NCBI RefSeq assembly: GCF_013364215.1
Contig: NZ_CP054923.1
Span: 372,001-436,000 of the forward strand
Origin: Verrucosispora sp. NA02020
GTDB lineage: Bacteria; Actinomycetota; Actinomycetes; Mycobacteriales; Micromonosporaceae
Direction: 5' to 3'
DNA length: 64,000 bases
Shown here: piece after piece, positions 25,640-34,954 of the stretch
Position numbering within the stretch: position 1 is the first letter of the stretch
Layout: each line of letters begins with the position of its first letter
Notes under the pieces: generated by a model
What the model saw: only the letters and a program-made list of their open reading frames with translations
What the model was told of the DNA's origin: nothing
Database searches by the model: none
Made by a program: the position numbers and the translations under genes

Positions 25640-26538
25640 GCCACCACCTCCCGGGGATCGGGGGCGGGCAGGAAGCGGGCCGGTCGCGGCGGCTGACTCA
25701 TCGAGCGCACCCAGGCCAGCAGGCCGACGAAGGCAGCGCCGAGCACCGCCATCACCACCTGGCCGAACGGCGTGTCGTACGGCTGCACGTATTCGCGGTT
25801 GAGCAGCCCGTACCCGATGGTGGCCAGGGTCATCCCGGTCAGGAAGCGGACCGCGAACCGGGGTTGGGTGCGCTTGGCCTCGATCTCGCGTCTGGTGGCG
25901 ACCTCGGCGGACGCCGCCGCGGCGATCGAGCCGAGGACGTCGCCGAGGCGTTCGCCCCGGTCGGTGAGGTGCAGGATGAGCGCCGCCACCACCTGGTCGC
26001 AGACCGGGTCGCCGATGTCGTCGGCGAACGCCAGCAGGGCGGAGCGGGCCAGCCACCCGGCCTGGAGCCGGGCGGCGAGCAGGCGTATCTCCTCCTGGAT
26101 CTCCTCCGGTGCGGTGCCGACGGTGCCGATGATCGCCTGCTGGAGACCCTGCCCGGTGGAGGAGACGTCCTTGAGGCGGCGGGTCCACTCGCCGACCGCC
26201 TCGATCCGCGCGATCGCCCGCCGTTCCGCCCGGCCGACCGAGAAGAGCCACGGCGTACCGGGCACCGCCACGGCGACCAGCAGCCCGACCACCGGTAGCC
26301 CGGTCACCAGGAAGGCCAGCGCGCCCGCGACCACCGCGCCGATCAGCAACGCCTGATGGGTCTGCTGTTCGCGCAGCGTGGTGCCGGAGCCACGCCACAG
26401 CCGGCTGAGTCCCGGGCCCGCGCCGGGTGCCGGGCCGGGCGGGCGACGCGTGCCGACCAGCGCGACGACCGTGAGCACCAGCCCGGCCACACAGGCCGCC
26501 CCGGAGACCACCGCGATGAGTTGGATGTTGTCGAGCAC
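25636..26538 (-). CDS. tadB: Tad pilus inner-membrane platform protein TadB
   Basis: A 300-residue type II secretion F domain protein. Membrane segments occur near the N terminus (LIAVVSGAACVAGLVLTVVAL), around residues 66-95 and at the C terminus (VVMAVLGAAFVGLLAWV); the cytoplasmic T2SSF core contains GEWTRRLKDVSSTGQGLQQA and LTDRGERLGDVLGSI. It starts at GTG and lies three bases from the cpaF stop. It partners TadC and the CpaF ATPase. Confidence 0.87.
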   Translation of the reverse strand: MLDNIQLIAVVSGAACVAGLVLTVVALVGTRRPPGPAPGAGPGLSRLWRGSGTTLREQQTHQALLIGAVVAGALAFLVTGLPVVGLLVAVAVPGTPWLFSVGRAERRAIARIEAVGEWTRRLKDVSSTGQGLQQAIIGTVGTAPEEIQEEIRLLAARLQAGWLARSALLAFADDIGDPVCDQVVAALILHLTDRGERLGDVLGSIAAAASAEVATRREIEAKRTQPRFAVRFLTGMTLATIGYGLLNREYVQPYDTPFGQVVMAVLGAAFVGLLAWVRSMSQPPRPARFLPAPDPREVVA

Positions 26539-26541
26539 GGG

Positions 26542-28071
26542 TCACCGCCGCCCGAGTCGGGTCTGCTTGGGGCGTCGCCACGCGCCCTGGCCGGCCTCGA
26601 TCCAGCGGCTGAGCAGCCGGGCGTCGTAGCCCACCCGCAGCAGTTGGCCGCGGACCCGTTCCGGCAGGTGCCGGGGGACGGCCCGGCCGTCCGGGCCCGG
26701 TCCGAACACCTGGGTGGTGGTGATGCGGCTGCTCTCGCCGACGCCGAGCACCTCCTCGACGTGCGACACGAACCGGTGCTTGCGGCCACCGATCCCGGTC
26801 TCGTCCTCCACGTTGACATAGACGATGAGGTCGAGGGCGTTGCCGGCCATCCGGCGGGCCTGGTCGACGGTCATCTCGCGGCCGTGCGCCAGCGCCAACT
26901 CGATGATCCGCTCGCTCACCCCAGCGGGGGTACGCGCGTGGATCGTGCACATCGACCCCCGGCTGGTGGTCATCGCCTGGAGCATCGGCACGATCTCCCG
27001 GGACCGCACCTCGCCGACGATGATCCGCAGCACACCCATCCGGAGCGAGACCGGGATCAGGTCGGCGATGCTCACCTCGCCCGCCGGGCGGCCGTCCGGC
27101 CCGCGTTCGCCGTGCCCCTCCCGCGCCTCGAAGCTCATCACCGCACGGTGCCGCTGACCGCGCCGGGCCGGTAGCAACTCCCGGCTCTCCTCCAGCAGCA
27201 CGTACGGCTCGTCCTGCGGGATCTCGCTCATCAGCGCCCGGATGACCGTGGTCTTACCGGCACCGGCCAGCCCGGCGACCATGATGTTCAGTCCGGCGCG
27301 CATGGACGCGCGGAGGAAGTCCCGCAGCAGCGGGTCGACCATCTCGTCCAGGTCACCCCGCGCCCCGGTCAGGTCGTCCAGGGTCACGTCGAGCGTGTTG
27401 TGCTTGCGGATGACCGCGTACGGGCGGTGGCTGACCAGGAACACGGCGGCCAACCGGCTGCCGTCGGGCAGTTGAAGGTCCAGGGTGGGCTTCGAGGTGG
27501 AGAGCGAACGCTCGGTGGCACCGGCCCGGCGGGCGGCCGCCTGGAGGATCTCCACCAGCTCGTCGTCGCTGTCCGCGATCGGGTCGGTCCAGTCCACGCC
27601 GCCGCCGTGCCGGGTGACGCGCACCTGGTCGCAGCCGAGGATGTGGACCTCCTCGATGCTGTCGTCGACGAGCAGCGTCTGGAGCCGACCGAGCCCGGCC
27701 AGCTCGGCGGTGACCTGGTCGAGCAGCAGCCGCTCCTCGCCCGCGGCCATCGGCGTACCGGCCCGGCGCACCGAGTCGGCGTACTCGGCGACCAGTTCGA
27801 CCGCGAGCCGGGCCCGCTCGGTGTCCTCCTCGTCGACGCTGAACTCCCGGCCGCGCTGCCAGCGGGTGAGCCGCTCGCTCAGCTCCCGGCGCAACTCGCG
27901 GACGACCTGGAAGTCCACCCGGGGCCGGGGCGGTGGCTCGGGTGCCGTCGGCGCGACGGGCGGCGGCGTCGGCGGATGCTGCCGCCCGTTGACCGGCGGC
28001 AGCGGGGGCGCGATCGAGGTGGCGCCGGGTGGTAACCGGCGGGGGTCCGACGAGACCGGCTCAAATCGCAT
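26542..28071 (-). CDS. cpaF: Tad pilus assembly ATPase, CpaF/TadA family
   Basis: A 509-residue secretion ATPase that powers pilus assembly. A Pro-rich N terminus (about 1-50) precedes the domain; Walker A is GLAGAGKTT (267-275), the Asp box region contains LLEESRELL, and Walker B is LRIIVGEVRSRE, followed by TIHARTP, the His box. ATG 28071 has GGGGGTG upstream and overlaps the cpaE-like gene by 11 bases. It is complete, so the machine is probably functional. Confidence 0.92.
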   Translation of the reverse strand: MRFEPVSSDPRRLPPGATSIAPPLPPVNGRQHPPTPPPVAPTAPEPPPRPRVDFQVVRELRRELSERLTRWQRGREFSVDEEDTERARLAVELVAEYADSVRRAGTPMAAGEERLLLDQVTAELAGLGRLQTLLVDDSIEEVHILGCDQVRVTRHGGGVDWTDPIADSDDELVEILQAAARRAGATERSLSTSKPTLDLQLPDGSRLAAVFLVSHRPYAVIRKHNTLDVTLDDLTGARGDLDEMVDPLLRDFLRASMRAGLNIMVAGLAGAGKTTVIRALMSEIPQDEPYVLLEESRELLPARRGQRHRAVMSFEAREGHGERGPDGRPAGEVSIADLIPVSLRMGVLRIIVGEVRSREIVPMLQAMTTSRGSMCTIHARTPAGVSERIIELALAHGREMTVDQARRMAGNALDLIVYVNVEDETGIGGRKHRFVSHVEEVLGVGESSRITTTQVFGPGPDGRAVPRHLPERVRGQLLRVGYDARLLSRWIEAGQGAWRRPKQTRLGRR

Positions 28072-28861
28072 CCGGCACCCCCTGGGGCACCGGCCACGCC
28101 AATCGGGCCCGTCGCCGCTCCAGCAGCGCGCCGACCGGCACCTCGAGGCCCCGGGCCGCGCGCAGCAGCGGCCGGGACGCCCGGACGGTGCCGCCCAGGC
28201 TGAGCACCTCGGCGGTACGCGGATCGTGCGGCAACCGGGCGATGACCGGTGTGTGCAACGCCTTGCTGACCTCGGTCTTGCCGTGGCCACCCCCGACCAG
28301 CAGCAGCCGGAGCGTGCCGGGCTGCACCCGGTGTTCGGCGAAGTCCCGTTCGATGGTCTGGAGCATCGCGCGGGTGCCGGAGAGGTCGGGCAGTTGTGCC
28401 CGGCTCACCACCAGCACCACCGACGCGGCACGCAGCAGCGGCCACGGGGTGCCGACCACGTGCAGCCGGCCACAGTCGACAAGCACGTCGTACGGCGGGT
28501 CGCCGTGCTCCAGCCCGCCGAAGTAGTCGGCGAACCGCTGCCAGAGCGGGATGACGCTGCCGGCCTGGGCCGGGTCGACGACGCCGGGCAGCAGCAGCCG
28601 CTCGCGTCGGGGTGCGTCCAGGTCGACGAGTTGCGACCAGAACGTCGACTCCAGGCTGCCGTCGCGCAGCTCACCGACGGCCAGTTCGCCGATGCCCCGG
28701 GGGCCGTCGAGCGCACCGCCGAGGTAGCCGGCGAGCACCGAGCCGCCGGCCGGGTCGCACTCGGCCAGCACCAGCCGTCGATGCCAGCTCAACGCGCAGG
28801 CCAACGCGGTGGTGGTCACCCCCGGCGAGCCCTTGGCCGAGACCAGCGCGATGATCGCCAT
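28061..28861 (-). CDS. MinD/ParA-like ATPase (CpaE/TadZ-like)
   Basis: A 266-residue P-loop protein with the deviant Walker A SAKGSPGVTTTALA at its N terminus and VLVDCGRL as the second aspartate region. It lacks the N-terminal receiver-like domain of classical CpaE. In tad loci such proteins localise the pilus apparatus. The gene sits between the SAF protein and the ATPase, with two bases to the former. Confidence 0.82.
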   Translation of the reverse strand: MAIIALVSAKGSPGVTTTALACALSWHRRLVLAECDPAGGSVLAGYLGGALDGPRGIGELAVGELRDGSLESTFWSQLVDLDAPRRERLLLPGVVDPAQAGSVIPLWQRFADYFGGLEHGDPPYDVLVDCGRLHVVGTPWPLLRAASVVLVVSRAQLPDLSGTRAMLQTIERDFAEHRVQPGTLRLLLVGGGHGKTEVSKALHTPVIARLPHDPRTAEVLSLGGTVRASRPLLRAARGLEVPVGALLERRRARLAWPVPQGVPDAI

Positions 28862-28863
28862 GC

Positions 28864-29532
28864 TCAGGCCGCCTTGGTCAGCACGACCGCGATCCGATCC
28901 TGGGCGGCCAGCGCCACCACCGCCGGTACGTCCCGAACGGCGAGTGCCAGATAGACCACGACCTCGTCCCGGCCCTCGGTGCTGACCGCGTCGGTGACGG
29001 TGGCGGTGAACCGGGTGGCGCTCGACGACGAGCCGCCGCTGCTGTTGCCGTCGTTGTTCGGGGTGCTCACCAGCAGGACCTGATCGCCGGGGCGGAGCTT
29101 CGGCGCGGGGACCTGGGCCGCGCGCAGCCCGAGGGCGAGCTGCTGCTGCCCGGGGCCGAGCAGCGGGTCGTCGGTGAGCTGGGCCATGGTCAGCAGCGTC
29201 CCCGGGGCGAGCGAGACGGCGGCCCGCATCCCGATCACCTCGGCGAGCCGGCCGGACGGCACCGGGTCGAGCCCCTGTCCACCGGCCACCTGCACGGCCA
29301 CCAGGTCGTCCGCGCCGATCACGCTGCCCACCTCGACGGTCTGCGCCACGGCCAGGTAACTGCCCGTGGCGCGGACCGAGGTGATCGCGAAGGCCGAACC
29401 CAGCCCGCCGAGGGCGATCAGCAGGACGGCCAGGCCGAGCAGGCCGGGGCGTACCCGGCGCTGCCGGACCACCCGGGGTGGGGCGACCGGCGCGTCCACC
29501 GAAGGGTTGCCGTTGCGGGTCGCCACGCTCAT
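28864..29532 (-). CDS. SAF-domain protein (CpaB/RcpC-like)
   Basis: A 222-residue protein: short cytoplasmic N terminus, membrane segment (LLGLAVLLIALGGLGSAFAI), then a SAF domain (VGSVIGADDLVAVQV through GMRAAVSLAPGTLLT) and a C-terminal beta-rich part with a Gly/Ser linker. CpaB/RcpC proteins belong to the outer part of tad machines; in Gram-positives the role is less clear. The start overlaps the upstream stop (ATGA). Confidence 0.82.
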   Translation of the reverse strand: MSVATRNGNPSVDAPVAPPRVVRQRRVRPGLLGLAVLLIALGGLGSAFAITSVRATGSYLAVAQTVEVGSVIGADDLVAVQVAGGQGLDPVPSGRLAEVIGMRAAVSLAPGTLLTMAQLTDDPLLGPGQQQLALGLRAAQVPAPKLRPGDQVLLVSTPNNDGNSSGGSSSSATRFTATVTDAVSTEGRDEVVVYLALAVRDVPAVVALAAQDRIAVVLTKAA

Positions 29533-30503
29533 CGGGTCACCACCTGAAGCTCGTTGATCTGGATCTCGACCACACCGGTGGTGCGGGTGACGCCGGGGAT
29601 GGTGCCGCTCCGGTCGCCGCCTTGCCACGTGACGTTCCAGTGCGTCGTCGCCTGCACCTCGTACGTGTCGGCTATCGGGTAGCCGCTGTGGTAGCCGCAG
29701 TCCGGGGACTTCTGGCCGGCGTGCCGACCATCCCGGTCGTACGCGGTGCCCGGGCCGTCGCAGGTGATCTTGACGTCGTTGCCCATGTCCCAGACGACCT
29801 CTTTGACCACGGCGCGGATACTGACCGTCAGGCCCCGGTCCGAGGCGGAGGCGGTCAGCGGGCCGAACTGGTTGGGCCCGCGTTCCGCCCACATCCAGAC
29901 CGGCAGGCCGACCAGGCCGGGCCCGATGCTCTTCCGGGGGGCGACCCTGGCCCGGGGAGCGACGAGGCTGATCGAGGCGAACGCCCGGCGGGCCAACTCC
30001 TCCGGGTCCGGCGGGGCCCCGAAGCCGGGTGGCGCCTCCGGCAGTTGGACGGTCACCACCGAGCCGAGGTCACCGCCGTTGCAGGCGCGGGTGTACCACA
30101 GGTACCCCTCGTCGGCCTCCGGCTGCGGCTCCGCGAGCTTGTAGTAGCAACCGTCGTTGCTGTTGAACCAGCCCAGATCGTCGTCGTAGCAGGGGATGGT
30201 GCGTCCGTTCCACTGGCAGACGCCACTGCCACCGCCCCCGTTGTTACCGCCGTTGTTGCCGCCGCCGCCGTTGTTGCCACCGTTGCCGGGGGTGCCCCGG
30301 TCGTCGTCCCAGACGTTGCAGTTCGGCTGGGCGGGCGGGCACTCGGCACCGGGGTCGGCGTGCGCCGGCACCCCCGGCCCGGTGGTCAGCAGCAGGGCCA
30401 GGGCGCTGCCGAGCAGCGCGCGGCGGACCAGCCGACCAGGGGACTGCGTAAGCCCGACGGACTTCCGGGTTCGGCGGCTCCTGCCGACTCGCGCGGTCAG
30501 CAC
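29529..30503 (-). CDS. Exported Asn/Gly-rich protein of the tad locus, function unknown
   Basis: A 324-residue protein with a signal peptide (LLGSALALLLTTGPGVPAHA, end near residue 49), a low-complexity stretch of Asn-Gly repeats (about residues 73-93), four or more cysteines in the first third (CPPAQPNC, CQWNGRTIPC) and a soluble domain. Streptomycete tad loci carry similarly placed proteins of unknown function. It is exported and may be a surface or scaffold component. GTG start overlapping the upstream gene by seven bases. Confidence 0.7.
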   Translation of the reverse strand: MLTARVGRSRRTRKSVGLTQSPGRLVRRALLGSALALLLTTGPGVPAHADPGAECPPAQPNCNVWDDDRGTPGNGGNNGGGGNNGGNNGGGGSGVCQWNGRTIPCYDDDLGWFNSNDGCYYKLAEPQPEADEGYLWYTRACNGGDLGSVVTVQLPEAPPGFGAPPDPEELARRAFASISLVAPRARVAPRKSIGPGLVGLPVWMWAERGPNQFGPLTASASDRGLTVSIRAVVKEVVWDMGNDVKITCDGPGTAYDRDGRHAGQKSPDCGYHSGYPIADTYEVQATTHWNVTWQGGDRSGTIPGVTRTTGVVEIQINELQVVTR

Positions 30504-31069
30504 GGCTGGTCCCGGTGGGCGGCACCGGCGCTGATCAGCCAGCGACCGTCGGGGTAGCGCATCGCGGTGGCGGTGGCCAGGTGCCGGGAGCCCCGGGTCC
30601 CGGGCACCGTCTTCTTCCCGTCGGAGCGGTAGACCAGCCGGTAGCCGGTCGCGTCGAGGCAGTCCTGAATCTCCACGGTGGGTGGTGCGGCGTCCAGGTT
30701 GACCGAGATCACCGTGGGATCGGAGCGGATCGTGCCGACGCTGACCGCATCGTTGTCGCGGGCCTTGCGCAGACTCAGCCGGACCCGGGTCAGCAGCGGG
30801 TCACCGAGGAAACGGGTCAACTCCGGGTGCTGCGGGTCGCTGTGCCGGCTCGCCGTACGGGAGGCGGTGAGATAGCCGGTGTAGGCCGCCAGCGCAGCCT
30901 TCTCGGCGGCCTTCTCCTCGGCCACCCGTTGCGCGTCGGTCGGTGTCCCGCGTCGCTCGGACGCTGTCGCGGTGGTCGCTTCCTGAGCGCCACCGCAGGC
31001 GGTGGTCGTGCCGACTGCCGCCACCGCGACCAGACCGGCCGTCCAGCGACTGAGCTGCCGTGCTCGCAC
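30497..31069 (-). CDS. Lipoprotein, first gene of the tad operon
   Basis: A 190-residue protein beginning MRARQLSRWTAGLVAVAAVG with lipobox TTAC and predicted acylated Cys25. A charged Ala/Glu helix (RVAEEKAAEKAALAAYTGYL) leads into a small alpha/beta domain ending GRWLISAGAAHRDQPC, similar in style to cell-surface proteins of the nuclear transport factor 2-like group, though I cannot confirm that. GTG 31069 is chosen because GAGGAGGG lies upstream and the signal sequence starts there. Confidence 0.72.
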   Translation of the reverse strand: MRARQLSRWTAGLVAVAAVGTTTACGGAQEATTATASERRGTPTDAQRVAEEKAAEKAALAAYTGYLTASRTASRHSDPQHPELTRFLGDPLLTRVRLSLRKARDNDAVSVGTIRSDPTVISVNLDAAPPTVEIQDCLDATGYRLVYRSDGKKTVPGTRGSRHLATATAMRYPDGRWLISAGAAHRDQPC

Positions 31070-31668
31070 CTTCGTGCCCTCCTCGGTGCTGATCCGGCGA
31101 CCGCCGTCGCCGGCGTTTCCCAGGCGTGCGGTAGTGCGACCGGAGGGGCGTTCCCCGGTCCTGCCCGAATCGCAGCCGCATTTACCTGTTTGGATCTCTA
31201 GAAATGCACTGCCTGGCTGGTGATGCCCCCGTGGACATGGGTTGCGCCGCGTCCAAGGGGCGAGCATAAGCTGATGCCGGCCGATGCGACAGAGGCAATT
31301 CAACCGAACACGCTGAGTCATGGATGGTGGTGGTGTCGGGTGGTTACCGGTAGGTTGCGGGCGTCGGTCGCGACGCGCGGAGCGTCGGCCGGGCGCGGGC
31401 GATCGGCCACGCCCTTCCGTCGTTCGTGGAGCGGTCGATCAGCCGTTCGTCATGTGGCGGGAAATGGCATGTGGTCCGATCTGTCCCCGGTCATATCGGA
31501 CCCGGGTTCGCGCCAATTGCATTCCATGGGAATTGCATCAGTCTCTCCGGCGCGTTTCGGCCGACACTCCGCGAGAGGCGGAGGAGTCCCGGCCCGACAT
31601 TCGTGCCACCACCCGATCCGAGTGGACACACTACGGTCCGTGGTGGGCTCGACCGGGCAGTCTGCCGC
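31070..31668. other. 600-base divergent intergenic region between the tad operon and the prepilin peptidase
   Basis: No convincing gene. It contains relatively A+T-rich patches near 31180-31210 and 31440-31545. Visible signals are a GCATTT/AAATGC inverted repeat (31178-31183 and 31202-31207), a GGTCCGAT/ATCGGACC inverted repeat (31473-31480 and 31495-31502) and a direct repeat AATTGCAT (31515-31522 and 31531-31538) flanking TCCATGGG. These could be regulator sites for the two divergent transcripts; I see no clear -35/-10 pair. Confidence 0.4.
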
Positions 31669-32478
31669 ATGAGCCGGCACGACCCGAGCCCACCGGTCCG
31701 CGACCGGGCACCGGCCGACCACCGGCCACCGTCGGACGCCTCCACCACCCGCCGGCCGGGCCCGCGCCTCCTGGCCGCGCTGGCGATCACCCCACTGATG
31801 CGGTACGCGATCGCGCGCTTCGCCGTACCCGCCGAGGTCGGTAGCCGGGCCGGCTGCGACGCCTGCGGCGCCTCGATCAGCCTTGCCCGGCCGTGGCCTG
31901 CGCTCGGGCCGACCGCCCGCTGCGCCGGATGCCGCGTGCGGGTCGGCGCGCCACCGGGCACCGTCGAGCTGGCCGCCGTGGGCGTCCTCGCCCTGCTGCT
32001 GCTGACCCGCCCGCCGGTCGCCGAACTGGCTGCCGCCGCGTGGTGGCTCGCCTTCGCGATCCCCCTGGTCTTCGTCGACCTCGCGGTGCACCGGCTGCCG
32101 GACCGGCTCACCTGGCCGGCCGCCGCCGGCACCTGGCTGCTGCTCGGCGTCGCCGCGCTGACCGGTGCCGGGGTCGCGCCCTGGTGGCGTGCCACCGCCG
32201 CCGGGCTCGGGCTGGCCCTCTTCTTCGCGGCCACCACGCTGCTGCTCGGTGCACGCGGATTCGGCATCGGCGACGCCAAGCTGGCGCTCGGCGCGGGCGC
32301 GTTGCTCGGCTGGTACGGCTGGAGCCTGCTCGTGACGGGACTGCTGCTCGCGCTGGTCCTCTCCGGCCTGGTGGCCTTGGTCCTGCTGGTCAGCGGCCGG
32401 GCCCGCTGGTCGAGCCACCTGCCGTTCGGGCCGTACCTGGTGCTCGGCACCCTGGGGGCGCTGCTGCTGGTGTGGTGA
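31669..32478 (+). CDS. Prepilin peptidase, A24 family (CpaA/TadV-like)
   Basis: A 269-residue membrane aspartic protease. It has a cytoplasmic zinc-type module CDACGASISLARP and CAGCRVRVG, then several membrane helices, with the catalytic aspartates in FVDLAVHRLPD and GFGIGDAKLALG. It should cleave the leaders of the pilin-like proteins encoded divergently. The Cys-rich loop is typical of bifunctional PilD-type peptidases, but an N-methylase activity is not assured. Start ATG 31669 gives a short disordered N terminus; an upstream extension is not needed. Confidence 0.9.
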   Translation: MSRHDPSPPVRDRAPADHRPPSDASTTRRPGPRLLAALAITPLMRYAIARFAVPAEVGSRAGCDACGASISLARPWPALGPTARCAGCRVRVGAPPGTVELAAVGVLALLLLTRPPVAELAAAAWWLAFAIPLVFVDLAVHRLPDRLTWPAAAGTWLLLGVAALTGAGVAPWWRATAAGLGLALFFAATTLLLGARGFGIGDAKLALGAGALLGWYGWSLLVTGLLLALVLSGLVALVLLVSGRARWSSHLPFGPYLVLGTLGALLLVW

Positions 32479-32560
32479 GTGGGCCGGCTCCTGGTGTGGT
32501 GCGGGGGCCGGCGGGGAAATGACGGTCCGCAGGGCTCGTCGTCGCACCCCAGGAGGCGCT

Positions 32561-34945
32561 GTGCAGAGCACCCCCGACCGGCCGTCATCGGCACCGGACG
32601 GCCGGTGGCGGATCGTCCGTACCCAGGACGACCTCGACCGGCTCGGCGAGACCGAATCGATCTTCGCGTTGAGCAACGGCTGGGTCGGCTGGCGCGGGAC
32701 CCTGGACGAGGGCGACCCCTGCGAGATGCCGGGCAGCTACCTCAACGGGTTCCACGAGCGGCGGGCGCTCGACTACCCCGAGGACGGGTACGCCTTTCCG
32801 CAGCTCAGCGACACGCTGGTCAGCGTGCCGAACGCCACTCTCGTCCGGCTCTGGGTCGGCGGTGAACCGCTGGACGTCCGCACCGGCACGCTGCGCTCCC
32901 ACGAGCAGGTGCTCGACCTGCGGGCCGGGGTGGTGGAGCGGGTCACCGAGTGGACCTCGCCCGCCGGGCACGGGGTGCGGGTCCGCAGCACCCGGCTGGT
33001 GTCGCTGCCACGTCGCCGGGTGGCCGCCCTCGACTGGACGGTGGAACCTCTGGACGAGGCGGTCGAACTGCGGATCTGCGCGGACCTGCTGGCCAACGAG
33101 CGGGTTCCGGAACGCGACGACGACCCCCGGGCCGCGGCGACCATCCACGACCCGCTGGTCGCCGAGCATCACCACGCCGACGGCACCGACGGCGTCCTGG
33201 TGCACCGCACCGAGCACAGTGACCAGCGGATCGCCGTCGCCGTGGCACACCGGTTGTCAGCCCCCGACGAGATCGCCACCAGCACCGACGTCACCGAGGA
33301 CCGGGTCCGGCTCACCCTCACCGGGACGGTCGCGCCCGGTCGGCGGGTACGCCTCACCAAGTACGCGGCGTACGAGTGGGTGCCGGTCGACGGCACCGAC
33401 GCCGAGGAACTCGCCGACCAGGTGACCGCCGAGGCGGACGCCGCCCGTGCGGCGGGCTTCGACAGCCTGCTCGCCGACCAGCGGGCCGCCCTCGACACCG
33501 CGTGGCAGACCGCCGACGTGGTGCTCGACGGCGACGAGGAACTGCAACAGGCCATCCGGTTCGCCATGTTCCACCTGATCCAGGCGGGCCGGCCGGACGG
33601 TGCGTTGAGCATCCCGGCCAAGGGGCTGACCGGCAACGGATACGACGGACACGTGCTCTGGGACACCGAGCAGTACGTGCTGCCGGTGCTGACGTACGTC
33701 GCCCCCGGGGTGGCCCGCTCGGCCCTGCTCTGGCGGTACGCGCACCTGCCCCAGGCACGGGAACGCGCGGCGGAGCTGCGGCTGACCGGCGCCACCTTCC
33801 CGTGGCGGACCATCGGCGGTGAGGAGTGCTCCGGCTACTGGCCGGCCGGCACCGCCGGGCTGCACGTCAACGCCGACATCGCCGACGCGGTGCTGCGTCA
33901 CGCCGCTGCCACCGGCGACGAGGAGTTCCGGGCCGGAGCCGGGCTGGAACTGCTGGTGGAGAGCGCCCGGCTGTGGCAGGGTTTCGGACACTTCACCGAC
34001 GACGGCGGCTTCCACGTCTACGGCGTCACCGGCCCGGACGAGTACGCCGCACTCGTCGACGACAACGCCTTCACCAACCTGATGGCCCGGCGGAACATGC
34101 GCGGTGCGGCGGACGCCGTCGAGCGCTATCCGGAGGCGGCCGATCGGCTGGGGGTGGACCCGTCCGAGGTGGCTGCTTGGCGGGCGGCGGCCGACGCGAT
34201 GGTGCTGCCGTACGACGCCAAGCGCGGGGTGCACCAGCAGGCCGCCGGCTTCACCACCCAACCGGAGTGGAACTTCGACGACACCGGCGACGACGACTAT
34301 CCGCTGCTGCTGAGCTTCCCCTACCTGGAGCTGTACCGCCGCCAGGTGGTCAAGCAGGCCGACCTGGTGCTGGCGATGCTGCGCTGCCCCGGGGAGTTCA
34401 CCGCCGAGGAGAAGGCGGCCAACTTCGCCTACTACGAGGCGCGTACGGTCCGGGACTCGTCGCTGTCCGCCGCGCCGCAGGCGGTGCTCGCCGCCGAACT
34501 GGGTCACCTCGACCTGGCGTACGACCTGTTCGCCGAGTCGGTGTTGCAGGACCTGTTGGACATCGGCGACAAGACGGGTGACGGATTGCACCTGGCGTCG
34601 CTGGGCGGCTCGTGGCTGGCCCTGGTGCAGGGCTTCGGCGGCATGCGCGACGACCGCGAGCTGCTCTCGTTCGACCCCCGGCTGCCGGACCGGATCGACC
34701 GGCTCGCGTTCAGCCTCTGCTGGCACGGGCACCGGCTGCTGGTCACCCTCACCGCCGACGAGGCCCGCTACGAGTTGCCCGACGCTCCCGCCGACGCCGC
34801 CGTCGAGCTGTGGCACCACGGCGAGCAGGTGCGGGTGGTCGCCGGTTCCCCGGCCCGCCGGCCGATGCCGACGGTGCCCGACTTCGGCGACGAGCCGACC
34901 GCACCTCCGGGCCGCCGACCCGCCCGCCGCGCCGCCGCCGACTGA
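32561..34945 (+). CDS. GH65 family disaccharide phosphorylase
   Basis: A 794-residue cytoplasmic glycoside phosphorylase. It has the N-terminal beta-sandwich (FALSNGWVGWRGTLDEG), the (alpha/alpha)6 barrel with GHVLWDTEQYVLPVL, and the catalytic acid Glu494 in GVTGPDEYA; HLASLGGSW is the phosphate-binding region. GTG 32561 follows CAGGAGG. GH65 members phosphorolyse maltose, trehalose, kojibiose or nigerose to beta-glucose-1-phosphate and glucose; I cannot tell which. It has no local sugar gene partner, but the alpha-1,3-glucan locus 11 kb away makes nigerose worth testing. No beta-phosphoglucomutase gene is adjacent. Confidence 0.85.
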   Translation: MQSTPDRPSSAPDGRWRIVRTQDDLDRLGETESIFALSNGWVGWRGTLDEGDPCEMPGSYLNGFHERRALDYPEDGYAFPQLSDTLVSVPNATLVRLWVGGEPLDVRTGTLRSHEQVLDLRAGVVERVTEWTSPAGHGVRVRSTRLVSLPRRRVAALDWTVEPLDEAVELRICADLLANERVPERDDDPRAAATIHDPLVAEHHHADGTDGVLVHRTEHSDQRIAVAVAHRLSAPDEIATSTDVTEDRVRLTLTGTVAPGRRVRLTKYAAYEWVPVDGTDAEELADQVTAEADAARAAGFDSLLADQRAALDTAWQTADVVLDGDEELQQAIRFAMFHLIQAGRPDGALSIPAKGLTGNGYDGHVLWDTEQYVLPVLTYVAPGVARSALLWRYAHLPQARERAAELRLTGATFPWRTIGGEECSGYWPAGTAGLHVNADIADAVLRHAAATGDEEFRAGAGLELLVESARLWQGFGHFTDDGGFHVYGVTGPDEYAALVDDNAFTNLMARRNMRGAADAVERYPEAADRLGVDPSEVAAWRAAADAMVLPYDAKRGVHQQAAGFTTQPEWNFDDTGDDDYPLLLSFPYLELYRRQVVKQADLVLAMLRCPGEFTAEEKAANFAYYEARTVRDSSLSAAPQAVLAAELGHLDLAYDLFAESVLQDLLDIGDKTGDGLHLASLGGSWLALVQGFGGMRDDRELLSFDPRLPDRIDRLAFSLCWHGHRLLVTLTADEARYELPDAPADAAVELWHHGEQVRVVAGSPARRPMPTVPDFGDEPTAPPGRRPARRAAAD

Positions 34946-34954
34946 CGCGCACCG

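Noticed and set aside
24776..26950. Single 724-codon open frame spanning tadC and tadB on the minus strand
   Set aside because: Only its last 287 codons (tadC) make sense; the upstream part is the wrong frame of tadB, which has its own start, stop and family features.
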